64,000 nt of DNA, taken from the NCBI RefSeq assembly GCF_046254905.1, contig NZ_CP158016.1, forward strand, positions 3,162,001 to 3,226,000. Reading direction: 5' to 3'. Below are positions 1 through 8,250 of the stretch, piece by piece (within the stretch, counting starts at the first letter, position 1; each line of letters begins with the position of its first letter). The translations under genes were made by a program, and so were the position numbers. The notes under the pieces were generated by a model. That model saw nothing but the letters and a program-made list of their open reading frames with translations. It was not told the DNA's origin and ran no database searches. The stretch comes from Pseudaeromonas aegiceratis. GTDB lineage: Bacteria > Pseudomonadota > Gammaproteobacteria > Enterobacterales > Aeromonadaceae.

Positions 1-858
1 AACCTCTCCACCACGGCGGTCTCACGCCATGTGGCGGAGCTGGAAAACCAGCTGGGGGTCCGCCTGCTGCAGCGCACCACCCGCCGGCTACACCTGACGG
101 AGCTGGGCCAGCTCTACTACCGCCGCGCCTTGCATCTGCTGGACGACCTGGGCGAGCTGGAGGCGGAGCTGCTGCAGGAGACACTGCAGCCGGCCGGGGT
201 GCTGCGGCTGAGCGTCTCTATCCCCTTCGGGGCCCGCCAGTTGGCCCCGGCCCTGGCCCGCTTCGGCCAGCGCTATCCCAAGGTGCGGGTGGAGGTGGTG
301 GCCAGTGACCGCAAGCTGGATCTCATCGAGGAGGGGCTGGATATGGCCCTGCGCATCACAGATGAGCTGGAGGGCAACATGATTGCCCGGCCAATCAGCG
401 CCATACGCACCCTGATCTGTGCCGCGCCGGACTACCTGGCGCGGCGCGGTGCCCCGCAAACCCCGGAGGAGCTGCGCGACCATGACTGCCTGATCTACAA
501 CGGGGTGCCGGAACCCTACCAGTGGCGTTTCGTCTGCGAGGAGGGTCAGCCGTACAAGGTGCCAGTGACGGGGCCGCTGGAGGCGGATAACGGCGACATC
601 CTGGTGGGCGCCGCCCTGGCGGGGATGGGCATACTCCGCACCCCCAGCTTCATGATCGGCGACGCCCTCTCCACTGGGCAGCTCGTGCCGCTGCTGAGCA
701 CCTATCACATGCCCAAACTGACCCTGAGCGTGCTGTTCCCCAGCCGGCAGTTTCTACCCGCCAAGGTGCGCCGCATGATCGACTTTCTGCTGGAGGAGTG
801 GGGGGGCGAGGTGCCGCCCTGGGAGGCCGGCTGGCGCCAGCCACAGGGCGAGGCCTGA
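1..858 (+). CDS. LysR-family transcriptional regulator (5' truncated)
   Basis: The reading frame is open from the first base of the window, so the true start lies upstream. The visible 285 residues begin inside the winged helix-turn-helix: residues 1-35 read TTAVSRHVAELENQLGVRLL followed by QRTTRRL, the classic LysR recognition-helix pattern. A linker helix follows, then a type 2 periplasmic-binding-like effector domain (about residues 62-280). The inducer and targets cannot be deduced. The arrangement resembles the DsdC/AaeR-like LysR group that often regulates a divergent neighbour, but that neighbour is outside the window. The stop codon abuts the stop of the convergent HD-GYP gene with no spacer. 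Confidence 0.9.
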   Translation, partial: NLSTTAVSRHVAELENQLGVRLLQRTTRRLHLTELGQLYYRRALHLLDDLGELEAELLQETLQPAGVLRLSVSIPFGARQLAPALARFGQRYPKVRVEVVASDRKLDLIEEGLDMALRITDELEGNMIARPISAIRTLICAAPDYLARRGAPQTPEELRDHDCLIYNGVPEPYQWRFVCEEGQPYKVPVTGPLEADNGDILVGAALAGMGILRTPSFMIGDALSTGQLVPLLSTYHMPKLTLSVLFPSRQFLPAKVRRMIDFLLEEWGGEVPPWEAGWRQPQGEA

Positions 859-1689
859 TCAGTCCGCCTGCTGGGCCAGGGCGCTGTCCAGTTCCGCCTT
901 GAGTTCGGGGTAATGATGGATAAACAGCTTCACCAGCTGAGGGTCGAAATGACGGCCGGACTGCTCCACCAGGTAGGCCAATACGGCCTCCTCGGACCAG
1001 GCCGCCTTGTACACCCTGGGATGGCTGAGAGCATCCCAGACGTCCACCAGGGCAAACAGCCGGGCCGCCAGCGGGATCGCCTCCCCCTGCAGTCCCTCCG
1101 GGTAGCCGGAGCCATCCCATTTCTCATGGTGATAGTGGGGGATGTCGGCACAGGGCCGCAGGAAGGCGATGTCGCTGATCAGTTGATGGCCTATGGTCAC
1201 GTGGCGCTGCATCTGCTGCCCCTCCTGCAGATCCAGCTTGCCCGGCTTGATCAGGATGGCGTCCGGGATGCCAACCTTGCCGATATCGTGCAGCAGGGAA
1301 CCCCGCTCTATCTGTTTGAGCGCCTCGGGATCCTGGATGCCGGCCCGTTTGGCCAGGGCCAGGGTCATCAGGGTCACCCGCCGGGTGTGGTCCCGCGTCT
1401 CCCGATGCCGCAGATCCATCACCCGCACCCAGCCCCGGATGGTCTGATCGTAACTGGCCACCAGGGCTTGGTTGGCCGCCAGCATGCGGTTGTGGTCCCG
1501 GCGTATCATCACAAACAGCAGGGCCGAGGTGATCAGGATGAACAGCCAGCCCTTGATGCTCTGCACCCGCAGGATCCAGACCGGATCCCGCACCAGTTGC
1601 GCCACCAGCAGGTCGGAAAAGAAGATCCACAGACAGCCCACCACCAGGTAGAACGACAGGATACGCCACTGAGGTCGCAACATCCGCAA
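859..1689 (-). CDS. Membrane-anchored HD-GYP domain c-di-GMP phosphodiesterase
   Basis: The product has 276 residues. Two hydrophobic segments (about 12-33 and 45-62) make an N-terminal membrane anchor with very little periplasmic sequence between them. The rest is an HD-GYP domain: the HD pair is at residues 144-145 in LLHDIGKVGIPD, and HHEKWDGSGYP at 187-197 is a full GYP motif. All metal-ligand motifs are present, so hydrolysis of cyclic di-GMP to GMP is expected. There is no receiver, PAS or CHASE domain, so any signal must come through the membrane segments or a partner. It is monocistronic, convergent with the LysR gene and divergent from the DUF2339 gene. The enzymatic call rests on the family; the cellular pathway is unknown. 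Confidence 0.88.
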   Translation of the reverse strand: MRMLRPQWRILSFYLVVGCLWIFFSDLLVAQLVRDPVWILRVQSIKGWLFILITSALLFVMIRRDHNRMLAANQALVASYDQTIRGWVRVMDLRHRETRDHTRRVTLMTLALAKRAGIQDPEALKQIERGSLLHDIGKVGIPDAILIKPGKLDLQEGQQMQRHVTIGHQLISDIAFLRPCADIPHYHHEKWDGSGYPEGLQGEAIPLAARLFALVDVWDALSHPRVYKAAWSEEAVLAYLVEQSGRHFDPQLVKLFIHHYPELKAELDSALAQQAD

Positions 1690-1787
1690 ATGACACCTCC
1701 TTGCGCTGGCTGGTAAATGGACGACTCTGTTAGGGTAGAGCCCCCATTGGGCCCGATGTAAACGCCCAATTCAACCGGATCAATGAC

Positions 1788-4433
1788 ATGGACTTTATTA
1801 TCCTACTCGTACTGTTTGGCCTGCTGGTGGTCGTCGGCGCCGTCTGCGGCCTGATTGCCCTGATACGCCTCTCGCGCCTGGAGCGTGAGCTGACCCAGCT
1901 GCGGGCGCAGCTGGCCGGCCAGGCCATCCCGGCTCCCAGCGCCGCCCCATCCGCCCCCATTTCCCTACCCCCCGCGATGCCGGCACCGCCCCCACCCAGC
2001 CCCAGGCTACAGCCTGAACCCAAGATCACGCCGCCGAAGCCGGCCGCCGCCGAAGCCGCCTCCCGGCGGGACGGCACCACCTTGGAGCGGGATCTGGCCT
2101 CCCGCTGGCTGGTCTGGGTGGGGGGCGTCGCCCTGGCCCTGGGGGGTATCTTCCTGGTGAAGTTTGGCGTGGAGCACAGCGTGCTGGGCCCCACCGGCCG
2201 GGTGCTGGCCGGCGGCGCCCTGGGGCTGGCGCTGCTGCTGGGCAGCGAATGGCTGCGCCAGCACAGTGCGCCCGTGCTGGACCAACGCCTGGGGCAGAAG
2301 GCCGACTATGTGCCGGCGGCCCTGGCCGGCGGTGGGCTCATCGCCTGTTATGCCAGCCTGCTCACCGCCCATGAACTCTACGGCCTGCTGGGCCCCCAGT
2401 TGACCTTCGGCCTGCTGGCCCTCACCGCCCTGCTGGGGTTGGCCCTGGCCCTGGTGCAGGGTCCCCTGCTGGCGGTGCTGGGGCTGCTCGGCGGCTACCT
2501 AGTGCCCGTACTGGTGGATACCGGCCATCAAAGCCAGGCGGGTCTGCTGGGTTACGTGGGCCTCATCAGCCTGGCGGCCCTGGCGCTGCAGTGCCGGGTC
2601 AAGCGGGCCTGGCTGTGGTGGGGCACCCTGCTGGCGCACTTTGCCTGGTATCTGTTGAGCTGGCGCATACCGCCGGTGCAGACCAGCCTGCTGGCGGGTT
2701 ATCTGCTGCTGTCGGCCTACGCCTTCCTGGCCCTGCCCGGCCTGGGCTGGCGCCTCCACTACCGGGCGGTGCGCTGGCCATTGCACCGCCACGGCGCCCG
2801 CCCCCTGATCCATCACCTGCACTGGCTGGCGGTGCTCATCAGCCTGCTGTGCTGCGTTCAGCTGGTCTGGTTCCACTACCCCACGACCCTCTGGCTCAGC
2901 CTGCTGGGCTGGCTGGCCTTGAGCTGGCTGGCCAGTCGCCAGACACCGGCGCTAGATCTGCTGCCCTGGCTGGCCAGCCTGGGGCTGCTGCTGGCGGTGG
3001 CCCTCTATCCCCAATGGCCACGGCATGCCACAGGCGAACTGGCCCCGGTACAGCTCTGGCCCCTGTGGCGCTGGGGGATGGGGCTGGCCCTGCTCACCAG
3101 CCTGAGCCTGCTGCCCCGCCTCAATAGCCGCTGGCGAGCCGGCGTCTGGGCCAGCCTGCTGGTCACCCTGCCCCTGCTGATGCTGGCCCTGCTCTATCAC
3201 AGGGCGGCCCCCCAGCCCGCCAGCCTGTGGGACGATGCCAGCATCCTCTGGCCCCTGCAGGCCCTGGGGCTGTGCCTGCTGTTTGGCCTGCTGAGCCGCC
3301 GGCAGCGCTGGCCCCTTGCCAGCCGGCTGGCGCTGATGGCCGGCTCCCAGGCCGGCCTGACCCTGGCCCTCATCCTGTTCTTCAGCGAGCAGAGCCTGAC
3401 CCTGGCCTTGGCGGTACAGCTGGCGGGCCTCTGCGCCCTGGCCCGCCGCGAGGGGGATCTCATCCCCCATTGGCTCATCAAGCTGCTGGCCGCCATGGTG
3501 GTGACCCGCCTCTCCCTCAATCCCTGGCTGCTGAGCTACCCCCTGCAGGGCGTCTTTGGCATCCACTGGAGCCTGTATGGCTACGGCATCCCCGTGGTCT
3601 GTTTCTTCCTCGCCGCCCGTTGGCTGCCCAGCCGCCCCGGCCAGCACACCCAGGCCTGGCTGGAGGCCGGCGCCCTGCAGCTGCTGACCCTCTGGCTCAG
3701 CCTGGAGGCGCGCTATTGGCTGAGCGGTGGCCAGCCCTGGCAGGCCAGTTACCAGCTCAAGGATGCGGCCGTACACAGCTGCCTGTGGGGCGCCCTGGCC
3801 CTGATCTACTGGCGCAAGGCCCACCTGGGCGGCGGCCTGGCGCGGGTCTACGCCCTCGCCGCCCCCCTGCTGCTGGGCATGATGCTGCTGATGACCAGCC
3901 TGGGCAGCAGCCTGTGGCTGAACCCCTTGTGGCACCGAACCTGGCTGGGGAACTGGCCCCTGCTCAACCTCGGCCTGCTGGCCTGGGGGGTACCGGCGGC
4001 GCTGGCCTTGCTGGCCTGGCGCCATCTGCCACACAAACACCGCTGGCCGGCCCGGCTGGTGGCCGGCTTTGGCTTCATCAGCAGCCTGCTGTTCCTCACC
4101 CTGGCGGTGCGGCAGATCTGGCGCGGTGGCGACATCCATGGGCTGGCCATGGTGCAGGGTGAGCTGTACAGCCACTCCGCCGCCTGGCTGCTCAGTGCCA
4201 TCGCCCTGATGTTGCTGGGAGGCTGGCGGCAATGGCCCCAGATCCGCCGGGCGGCCCTGCTGATGCTGCTGCTGACGGTGTGCAAGATATTCCTGTGGGA
4301 CATGAATGGTCTGCAGGGGCTCTTCCGCGCCGCCTCCTTCCTGGGGCTGGGCCTGAGCCTGGTGGGACTGGGCTGGTTCTATCAGCACAAGGTGTTGCCA
4401 CAGAAGGACAGCACAATGGCACAAGGGGAATGA
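1788..4433 (+). CDS. DUF2339 polytopic membrane protein
   Basis: The product has 881 residues. It opens with a transmembrane helix (2-25) and a short coiled, charged segment (28-45). A proline/alanine-rich linker (about 48-90) follows, then a cytoplasmic RDLASRWLVWVGGVALALGG motif and more than twenty closely packed hydrophobic helices to the C-terminus. This is the layout of the DUF2339 family (COG5373), large integral inner-membrane proteins found mostly in proteobacteria. No biochemical role is established. I see no catalytic motif and the neighbours give no hint. A strong bidirectional terminator follows the stop codon. The family assignment is from recognition of the N-terminal motif and topology, not from a search. 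Confidence 0.85.
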   Translation: MDFIILLVLFGLLVVVGAVCGLIALIRLSRLERELTQLRAQLAGQAIPAPSAAPSAPISLPPAMPAPPPPSPRLQPEPKITPPKPAAAEAASRRDGTTLERDLASRWLVWVGGVALALGGIFLVKFGVEHSVLGPTGRVLAGGALGLALLLGSEWLRQHSAPVLDQRLGQKADYVPAALAGGGLIACYASLLTAHELYGLLGPQLTFGLLALTALLGLALALVQGPLLAVLGLLGGYLVPVLVDTGHQSQAGLLGYVGLISLAALALQCRVKRAWLWWGTLLAHFAWYLLSWRIPPVQTSLLAGYLLLSAYAFLALPGLGWRLHYRAVRWPLHRHGARPLIHHLHWLAVLISLLCCVQLVWFHYPTTLWLSLLGWLALSWLASRQTPALDLLPWLASLGLLLAVALYPQWPRHATGELAPVQLWPLWRWGMGLALLTSLSLLPRLNSRWRAGVWASLLVTLPLLMLALLYHRAAPQPASLWDDASILWPLQALGLCLLFGLLSRRQRWPLASRLALMAGSQAGLTLALILFFSEQSLTLALAVQLAGLCALARREGDLIPHWLIKLLAAMVVTRLSLNPWLLSYPLQGVFGIHWSLYGYGIPVVCFFLAARWLPSRPGQHTQAWLEAGALQLLTLWLSLEARYWLSGGQPWQASYQLKDAAVHSCLWGALALIYWRKAHLGGGLARVYALAAPLLLGMMLLMTSLGSSLWLNPLWHRTWLGNWPLLNLGLLAWGVPAALALLAWRHLPHKHRWPARLVAGFGFISSLLFLTLAVRQIWRGGDIHGLAMVQGELYSHSAAWLLSAIALMLLGGWRQWPQIRRAALLMLLLTVCKIFLWDMNGLQGLFRAASFLGLGLSLVGLGWFYQHKVLPQKDSTMAQGE

Positions 4434-4454
4434 GGCAGAGACTAAGCGACGATT

Positions 4455-4484
4455 AAAGAGGGACGCCCGTTGGCGTCCCTCTTT
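4455..4484. terminator. Bidirectional intrinsic terminator between DUF2339 gene and fumC
   Basis: A perfect 13-bp stem (4455-4467 with 4472-4484) around a 4-nt loop has an A-run on its left side and a T-run on its right side. It can terminate both convergent transcripts. Confidence 0.9.
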
Positions 4485-4547
4485 GCTGGTCTCCTGCACA
4501 GGAGCGGGACCAGGCACCAGGCCTTGGGCCGGGACGCTGAGAGCAGC

Positions 4548-5945
4548 TCAGCGCGGCCCCAGCATGCGGCCGGGCTGCAACAGGCGCTCCACCTCCTCCG
4601 CCGACAGGCAGCCGCTGGCAACGGCCTCCTCGGCCAAGGTGGTCCCCTTGGCCAGGGCCGCCTGGGCCAGGTGGGCGGCCTGTTCGTAGCCGATCTGGGG
4701 ACTCAGCGCCGTCACCAGCATCAGGGAGCGATCGAGCCAGTGGCGCATCTGCGCCGGCTGGGGCTGCAGGTCGGTTAGACAATAGGCGGTGAAGCTGACC
4801 ATGGCCTCGGCCAGCAGCTGCAGGCTCTGCAACAGGTTGTAGAGGATCACGGGTTTGAACACATTGAGCTCCAGCTGGCCCTGCGCGGCGGCGAAGGTGA
4901 TGGTGGTGTGATTGCCCATCACCTGGGCACAGACCATGGTCAGCACCTCGCACTGGGTGGGATTGACCTTGCCGGGCATGATGGAGGAACCGGGTTCGTT
5001 GGCCGGCAGACTCAGCTCGCCCAGGCCGCCACGGGGACCCGAGCCCAGCAGGCGTATGTCATTGGCCAGCTTGTTCAGGCTCACCGCCAGCACGCTGAGC
5101 ATGCCGGATAGGGCCACCAGGGGCTCATGGCCCGCGAGGGCGGCAAACTTGTTCGGCGCCGAACAAAAGGGCAGACCGGTCCACTGGGCTAGGTAGTCGG
5201 CAAACTGCTCGGCAAACCCAGGCGCCGTATTGAGCCCGGTGCCCACCGCCGTGCCCCCCTGGGCCAGGGGGTAGAGCTGGGGCAACACGGACTCTATGTG
5301 TTGCCGCCCCCCGGCGATCTGGGCCACATAGGCCGAGAAGGCCTGCCCCAGGGTCAGGGGCACGGCGTCCTGCAGGTGGGTCCGGCCCAGCTTGAGGATG
5401 TCCGCCCAGGCCTGGGCCTGATGGGCCAGGCAGGCGTGCAGCGTGGTCAGAGCCGGCAGCAGTTGCTGATGCAGCTGCTCCACGGTGGCGATGTGCATCA
5501 GGGTGGGAAACAGATCGTTGGTGGACTGCCCCAGGTTGCAGTGATCGTTGGGGTGGACCGCCTCAGGACTGTCCGGCGAGCAGCCCAGTTGCCGGTTGGC
5601 CAGGTGCGCCAGCACCTCGTTGGCATTCATGTTGGTCTGGGTGCCGGAGCCGCTTTGCCAGATGGTGAGGGGAAACTGATCGTCCAGCTCCCCCGCCTGC
5701 AGGCGCATGGCCGCCACGGCTATGGCCTCCCCTCGCACCCGGTCCAGGCGCCCCAGCGCCACGTTGGTCAGGGCCGCCGCCCGCTTGGCCAGCCCCAGGG
5801 CGCGGAGCAGGGCACGGGGGAAGCGCTCCTGACCGATGGCAAAGTGCAGCAGGGCCCGCTGGGTCTGTGCCCCCCAGCAACGGTCGGCCGGAACCGCTAT
5901 GGTTCCCAGGGCATCATGTTCGAGACGCATCTTGGGCTGGGTCAT
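4548..5945 (-). CDS. fumC: Class II fumarate hydratase
   Basis: This is an iron-independent fumarase interconverting fumarate and L-malate in the TCA cycle (cytosolic homotetramer). The 465 residues match the usual family length. The signature GSSIMPGKVNP lies at 319-329 and contains the catalytic serine; GRTH (187-190) supplies the general-base histidine region, and SGSGTQTNMN (98-107) forms part of the substrate site. The ATG at 5945 has a GTGAGG-like Shine-Dalgarno site 3 nt after the stop of the upstream DUF2789 gene, so the two are very probably co-transcribed. mdh and acnB elsewhere in the window belong to the same cycle. Confidence 0.96.
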   Translation of the reverse strand: MTQPKMRLEHDALGTIAVPADRCWGAQTQRALLHFAIGQERFPRALLRALGLAKRAAALTNVALGRLDRVRGEAIAVAAMRLQAGELDDQFPLTIWQSGSGTQTNMNANEVLAHLANRQLGCSPDSPEAVHPNDHCNLGQSTNDLFPTLMHIATVEQLHQQLLPALTTLHACLAHQAQAWADILKLGRTHLQDAVPLTLGQAFSAYVAQIAGGRQHIESVLPQLYPLAQGGTAVGTGLNTAPGFAEQFADYLAQWTGLPFCSAPNKFAALAGHEPLVALSGMLSVLAVSLNKLANDIRLLGSGPRGGLGELSLPANEPGSSIMPGKVNPTQCEVLTMVCAQVMGNHTTITFAAAQGQLELNVFKPVILYNLLQSLQLLAEAMVSFTAYCLTDLQPQPAQMRHWLDRSLMLVTALSPQIGYEQAAHLAQAALAKGTTLAEEAVASGCLSAEEVERLLQPGRMLGPR

Positions 5946-5948
5946 GCC

Positions 5949-6182
5949 TCACCGCCTGAGCATCACATCCAGCTCATCCACCACCTCGGCCCAGTCGGCA
6001 TCGTCCGCCTTGGACTGGCGGAGGAACTGGGCCTGGGCCGGGCTCCAGAAGCTGGCATCGTGCAACGCCAGCGCCGCGTCCAGGGGCCCATGCGCCGCCA
6101 CGAACGTGCGAATGGCCTCGGGTTCATCCGCCAGACCAAGCTGGCGAAATAGGGCCGGTAAGCCATGTTGTTGACTCTCCAT
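5949..6182 (-). CDS. DUF2789 family small protein
   Basis: A 77-residue acidic soluble protein with the DUF2789 pattern: an N-terminal LPALFRQLGL helix, then FVAAHGPLDAALALHDASFW and a WSPAQAQFLRQ helix. The family is small and of unknown function, found in Pseudomonas, Shewanella and relatives. It has a clear GAGGTGAGG ribosome-binding site. Its stop lies 3 nt before the fumC start, so translation of the two is probably coupled. The tight linkage suggests expression together with fumarase but does not establish a role. The family call is from sequence recognition. Confidence 0.8.
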   Translation of the reverse strand: MESQQHGLPALFRQLGLADEPEAIRTFVAAHGPLDAALALHDASFWSPAQAQFLRQSKADDADWAEVVDELDVMLRR

Positions 6183-6364
6183 CGCCTCACCTCACAAACG
6201 AGTGCCCCGAGGCTGGCCTGTCCCTCGGAGCGGCTGATACCAGAACTCAAGTATGGCACCACGCCGAGGGTCCGGGGACGGCGTGTCGGGCCGCCGCCCC
6301 TCAAAGGAGCCAGCTGGACGGGGAACGATGGAAAACGCAGTAGTTGGTACGGCTTGCGGCGGTA

Positions 6365-6397
6365 GAAAAAACGTAGGGCCACTCGCTGAGTGGCCCT
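6365..6397 (-). terminator. Intrinsic terminator of tRNA-Leu
   Basis: A 10-bp perfect stem (6375-6384 with 6388-6397) is followed on the minus strand by a run of six U. It lies 18 nt beyond the tRNA 3' end. Confidence 0.88.
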
Positions 6398-6415
6398 AAG
6401 TCTTTGAATTTGAAG

Positions 6416-6500
6416 TGGTGCCCGGGGTCGGACTCGAACCGACACGGTTTTACCCGGCGGATTTTGAATCCGCTGCGTCTACCGATTTCGCCACCCGGGC
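6416..6500 (-). tRNA. tRNA-Leu (anticodon CAA)
   Basis: An 85-nt type II tRNA read on the minus strand. The 7-bp acceptor stem is GCCCGGG/CCCGGGC with encoded CCA (6416-6418). The anticodon loop TTCAAAA carries CAA (decodes UUG), there is a long variable arm, and the T-loop is GTTCGAGTC. All expected stems pair. It has its own promoter and terminator and is not part of a tRNA cluster. Confidence 0.96.
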
Positions 6501-6539
6501 CAAGCGCCGCGGAAGATCCCAGGGGCTTGATGGACGGCG

Positions 6540-6567
6540 ATTATACAAACCCCCCTTGAGGGCGCAA
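6540..6567 (-). promoter_or_regulatory. Sigma-70 promoter of tRNA-Leu
   Basis: On the minus strand, TTGCGC (6567-6562), a 16-nt spacer and a perfect TATAAT (6545-6540) are followed by a GC-rich discriminator typical of stringently controlled stable-RNA promoters. The predicted start is about 33 nt upstream of the tRNA. Confidence 0.8.
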
Positions 6568-6677
6568 TGCTTTTTTCATGTTCCATGTCGCAACTGCTGA
6601 AGAAATCAGCGAAACAGGGCTGGGAGACGGCGGCGGCTTGGGTAGAATGACGCACCCGTTTTCGCAGGAGATTTCCC

Positions 6678-7193
6678 ATGGCCAGACGTACTGCCACCCG
6701 CCCCACCCCAACCGCCCCGACCCCACCTCGCCGCTATCCGGTAACCGGCCTGTTTCGTCGCCTGGGAGCCTGGGCATCCGACGCCCTGCTGGCCGCCATC
6801 ATCTTGTTGCTGGCCGGTCTGCTGGGCTATGGCTTGGCCTGGCTGCTGCAAGTGGGCGGACGGATTAACACCGGCGAGAGCAGCCTGGGCGACTGGCTGT
6901 CACACCAGACGCTCTTCAGCCTCTATCTCGGGCTGGTGTTGTGCGGTTACTACCTGTGGTTTTGGTGTCGCACCGGCCAGACCCCCGGCATGAAGGTCTG
7001 GCACCTGCGGCTGCAGCGGCAGGATGGTCAACGGTTGGGCCTGTCCCAGGGGCTGATCCGGCTGTTCACCTCGGCCTTCGGCCTGGGCAACCTGCTGGCC
7101 CCGTTTGATCGGCAAGATCGCGCCTTCCAGGACATCTGGGCGGAGAGCGAGATGGTGGTGGACGATGGCGACGCGGCTAAGCCCGCCGCCTGA
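6678..7193 (+). CDS. RDD family membrane protein
   Basis: The product has 171 residues. After a basic, proline-rich N-terminus (1-22) comes RRLGAWASDALLAAIILLLA, the RDD pattern with a conserved Arg and Asp at the first helix. A second and third helix follow (about 78-98), then RTGQTPGMKVWHLRL at about 101-115, the other family hallmark. Function is not established for most members; some act in Na+ tolerance. The ATG at 6678 has an AGGAG site. The last 17 bp overlap the convergent lptG 3' end. The same RDD gene beside lptG occurs in other gammaproteobacteria (recalled, not checked). Confidence 0.85.
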   Translation: MARRTATRPTPTAPTPPRRYPVTGLFRRLGAWASDALLAAIILLLAGLLGYGLAWLLQVGGRINTGESSLGDWLSHQTLFSLYLGLVLCGYYLWFWCRTGQTPGMKVWHLRLQRQDGQRLGLSQGLIRLFTSAFGLGNLLAPFDRQDRAFQDIWAESEMVVDDGDAAKPAA

Positions 7194-8250
7194 GCATCTT
7201 CACCGCGATGGCCAGGAAGAGGAGGCTGGGGACGAAGGCCCCAGCCAACGGCGGCACATCGTAGACCAGGCTGAAGGGCCCCAGCACCTCGTTCACCACG
7301 TAGAACAGGAAGCCCAGGATCACCCCCATCATGATGCGCGCCCCCATGGAGACGGAGCGCAGCGGGCCGAACACGGTACTGGCGGCCAGTAACATCATGG
7401 CGATGACGGCCAGTGGGGCGGCCGCCTTGCGCCACAGGGCCAGCTCGTAGCGATCGGCGTTCTGGCCGTTGCTCTTGAGGTAGCGCACATAATCCAGCAA
7501 GCCCTTGGCGGATAGCTCATCCGGCGAGATGGCCACCACCCCCAGCTTCTTCGGCGTCAGCTGGCTGTCCCAGCGTTCCGTATCCAGGTGCACCGTATGG
7601 ATGGCCTCCGGCAGGGCGAAGCGGGTCTCCTCCACCTGATCCAGCCGCCAGTGGCCCTGCTCATAGTGGGCCGAGGCCGCCCGGGTGACCTTCTGCAGAT
7701 CCTGGCCGTCACCAAACTGATAGCGGGTCACCTTGGCCAGGCTGCCATCCCGGTACACCACGCCGACGTGGACAAAGTCGTTGCCTTCCCGGGCCCAGAC
7801 CCCATAAGACGAGGCGGTGATCTGGCCACCGGACACCGCATTGGCCTTAAAGTCCTTGGCCTTGAGCTCGGTATAGGGCACGCCGTACTCCCCCAGCAGG
7901 AGGAACAGCACCATCACCGGCAGCACCGTCTTGAGCACGGCCGCGACGATATTGAGCCGGGAGCGTCCGGCGGCCTGCAGCACCACCAGCTCGCTGCTCT
8001 GGGCCAGTTGGCCCAGGCCGATGACGCCCCCCAACAAGGCCCCCATGGGGAAGAACATCACCAGGTGCTGGGGCAGGCCCATCAACACGTAGAGCAGGGC
8101 GTGCAGGGCATCGAAGTTCCCCTCACCCACCTGGCGCAGCTGCTCGACAAACTTGATCAGCACCGATAGCCCGGCCAGGGTCAGGGTACACAGCAGTATG
8201 GCCAACACCACACTGCGCCCGACATAACGATCCAGGATGCCGTAAATCAT
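7177..8250 (-). CDS. lptG: LPS export ABC transporter permease LptG
   Basis: The 357 residues form one of the two permeases of the LptB2FG complex, which extracts lipopolysaccharide from the inner membrane and drives it along the Lpt bridge. The topology is typical: three N-terminal helices, a large periplasmic jellyroll-like domain (about 120-270) and three C-terminal helices. The N-terminus MIYGILDRYVGRSVV matches LptG. I chose the ATG at 8250 because it overlaps the lptF stop as ATGA and matches the family N-terminus. The longer open frame would add 14 unrelated residues. The order lptF-lptG divergent from pepA is conserved in gammaproteobacteria. Confidence 0.95.
   Translation of the reverse strand: MIYGILDRYVGRSVVLAILLCTLTLAGLSVLIKFVEQLRQVGEGNFDALHALLYVLMGLPQHLVMFFPMGALLGGVIGLGQLAQSSELVVLQAAGRSRLNIVAAVLKTVLPVMVLFLLLGEYGVPYTELKAKDFKANAVSGGQITASSYGVWAREGNDFVHVGVVYRDGSLAKVTRYQFGDGQDLQKVTRAASAHYEQGHWRLDQVEETRFALPEAIHTVHLDTERWDSQLTPKKLGVVAISPDELSAKGLLDYVRYLKSNGQNADRYELALWRKAAAPLAVIAMMLLAASTVFGPLRSVSMGARIMMGVILGFLFYVVNEVLGPFSLVYDVPPLAGAFVPSLLFLAIAVKMLRRRA

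Noticed and set aside
2952..4517. 521-residue open frame opposite the DUF2339 gene
   Set aside because: Gln/Gly/Ala-rich antisense shadow of a Leu-rich membrane protein. It also reads through the terminator.
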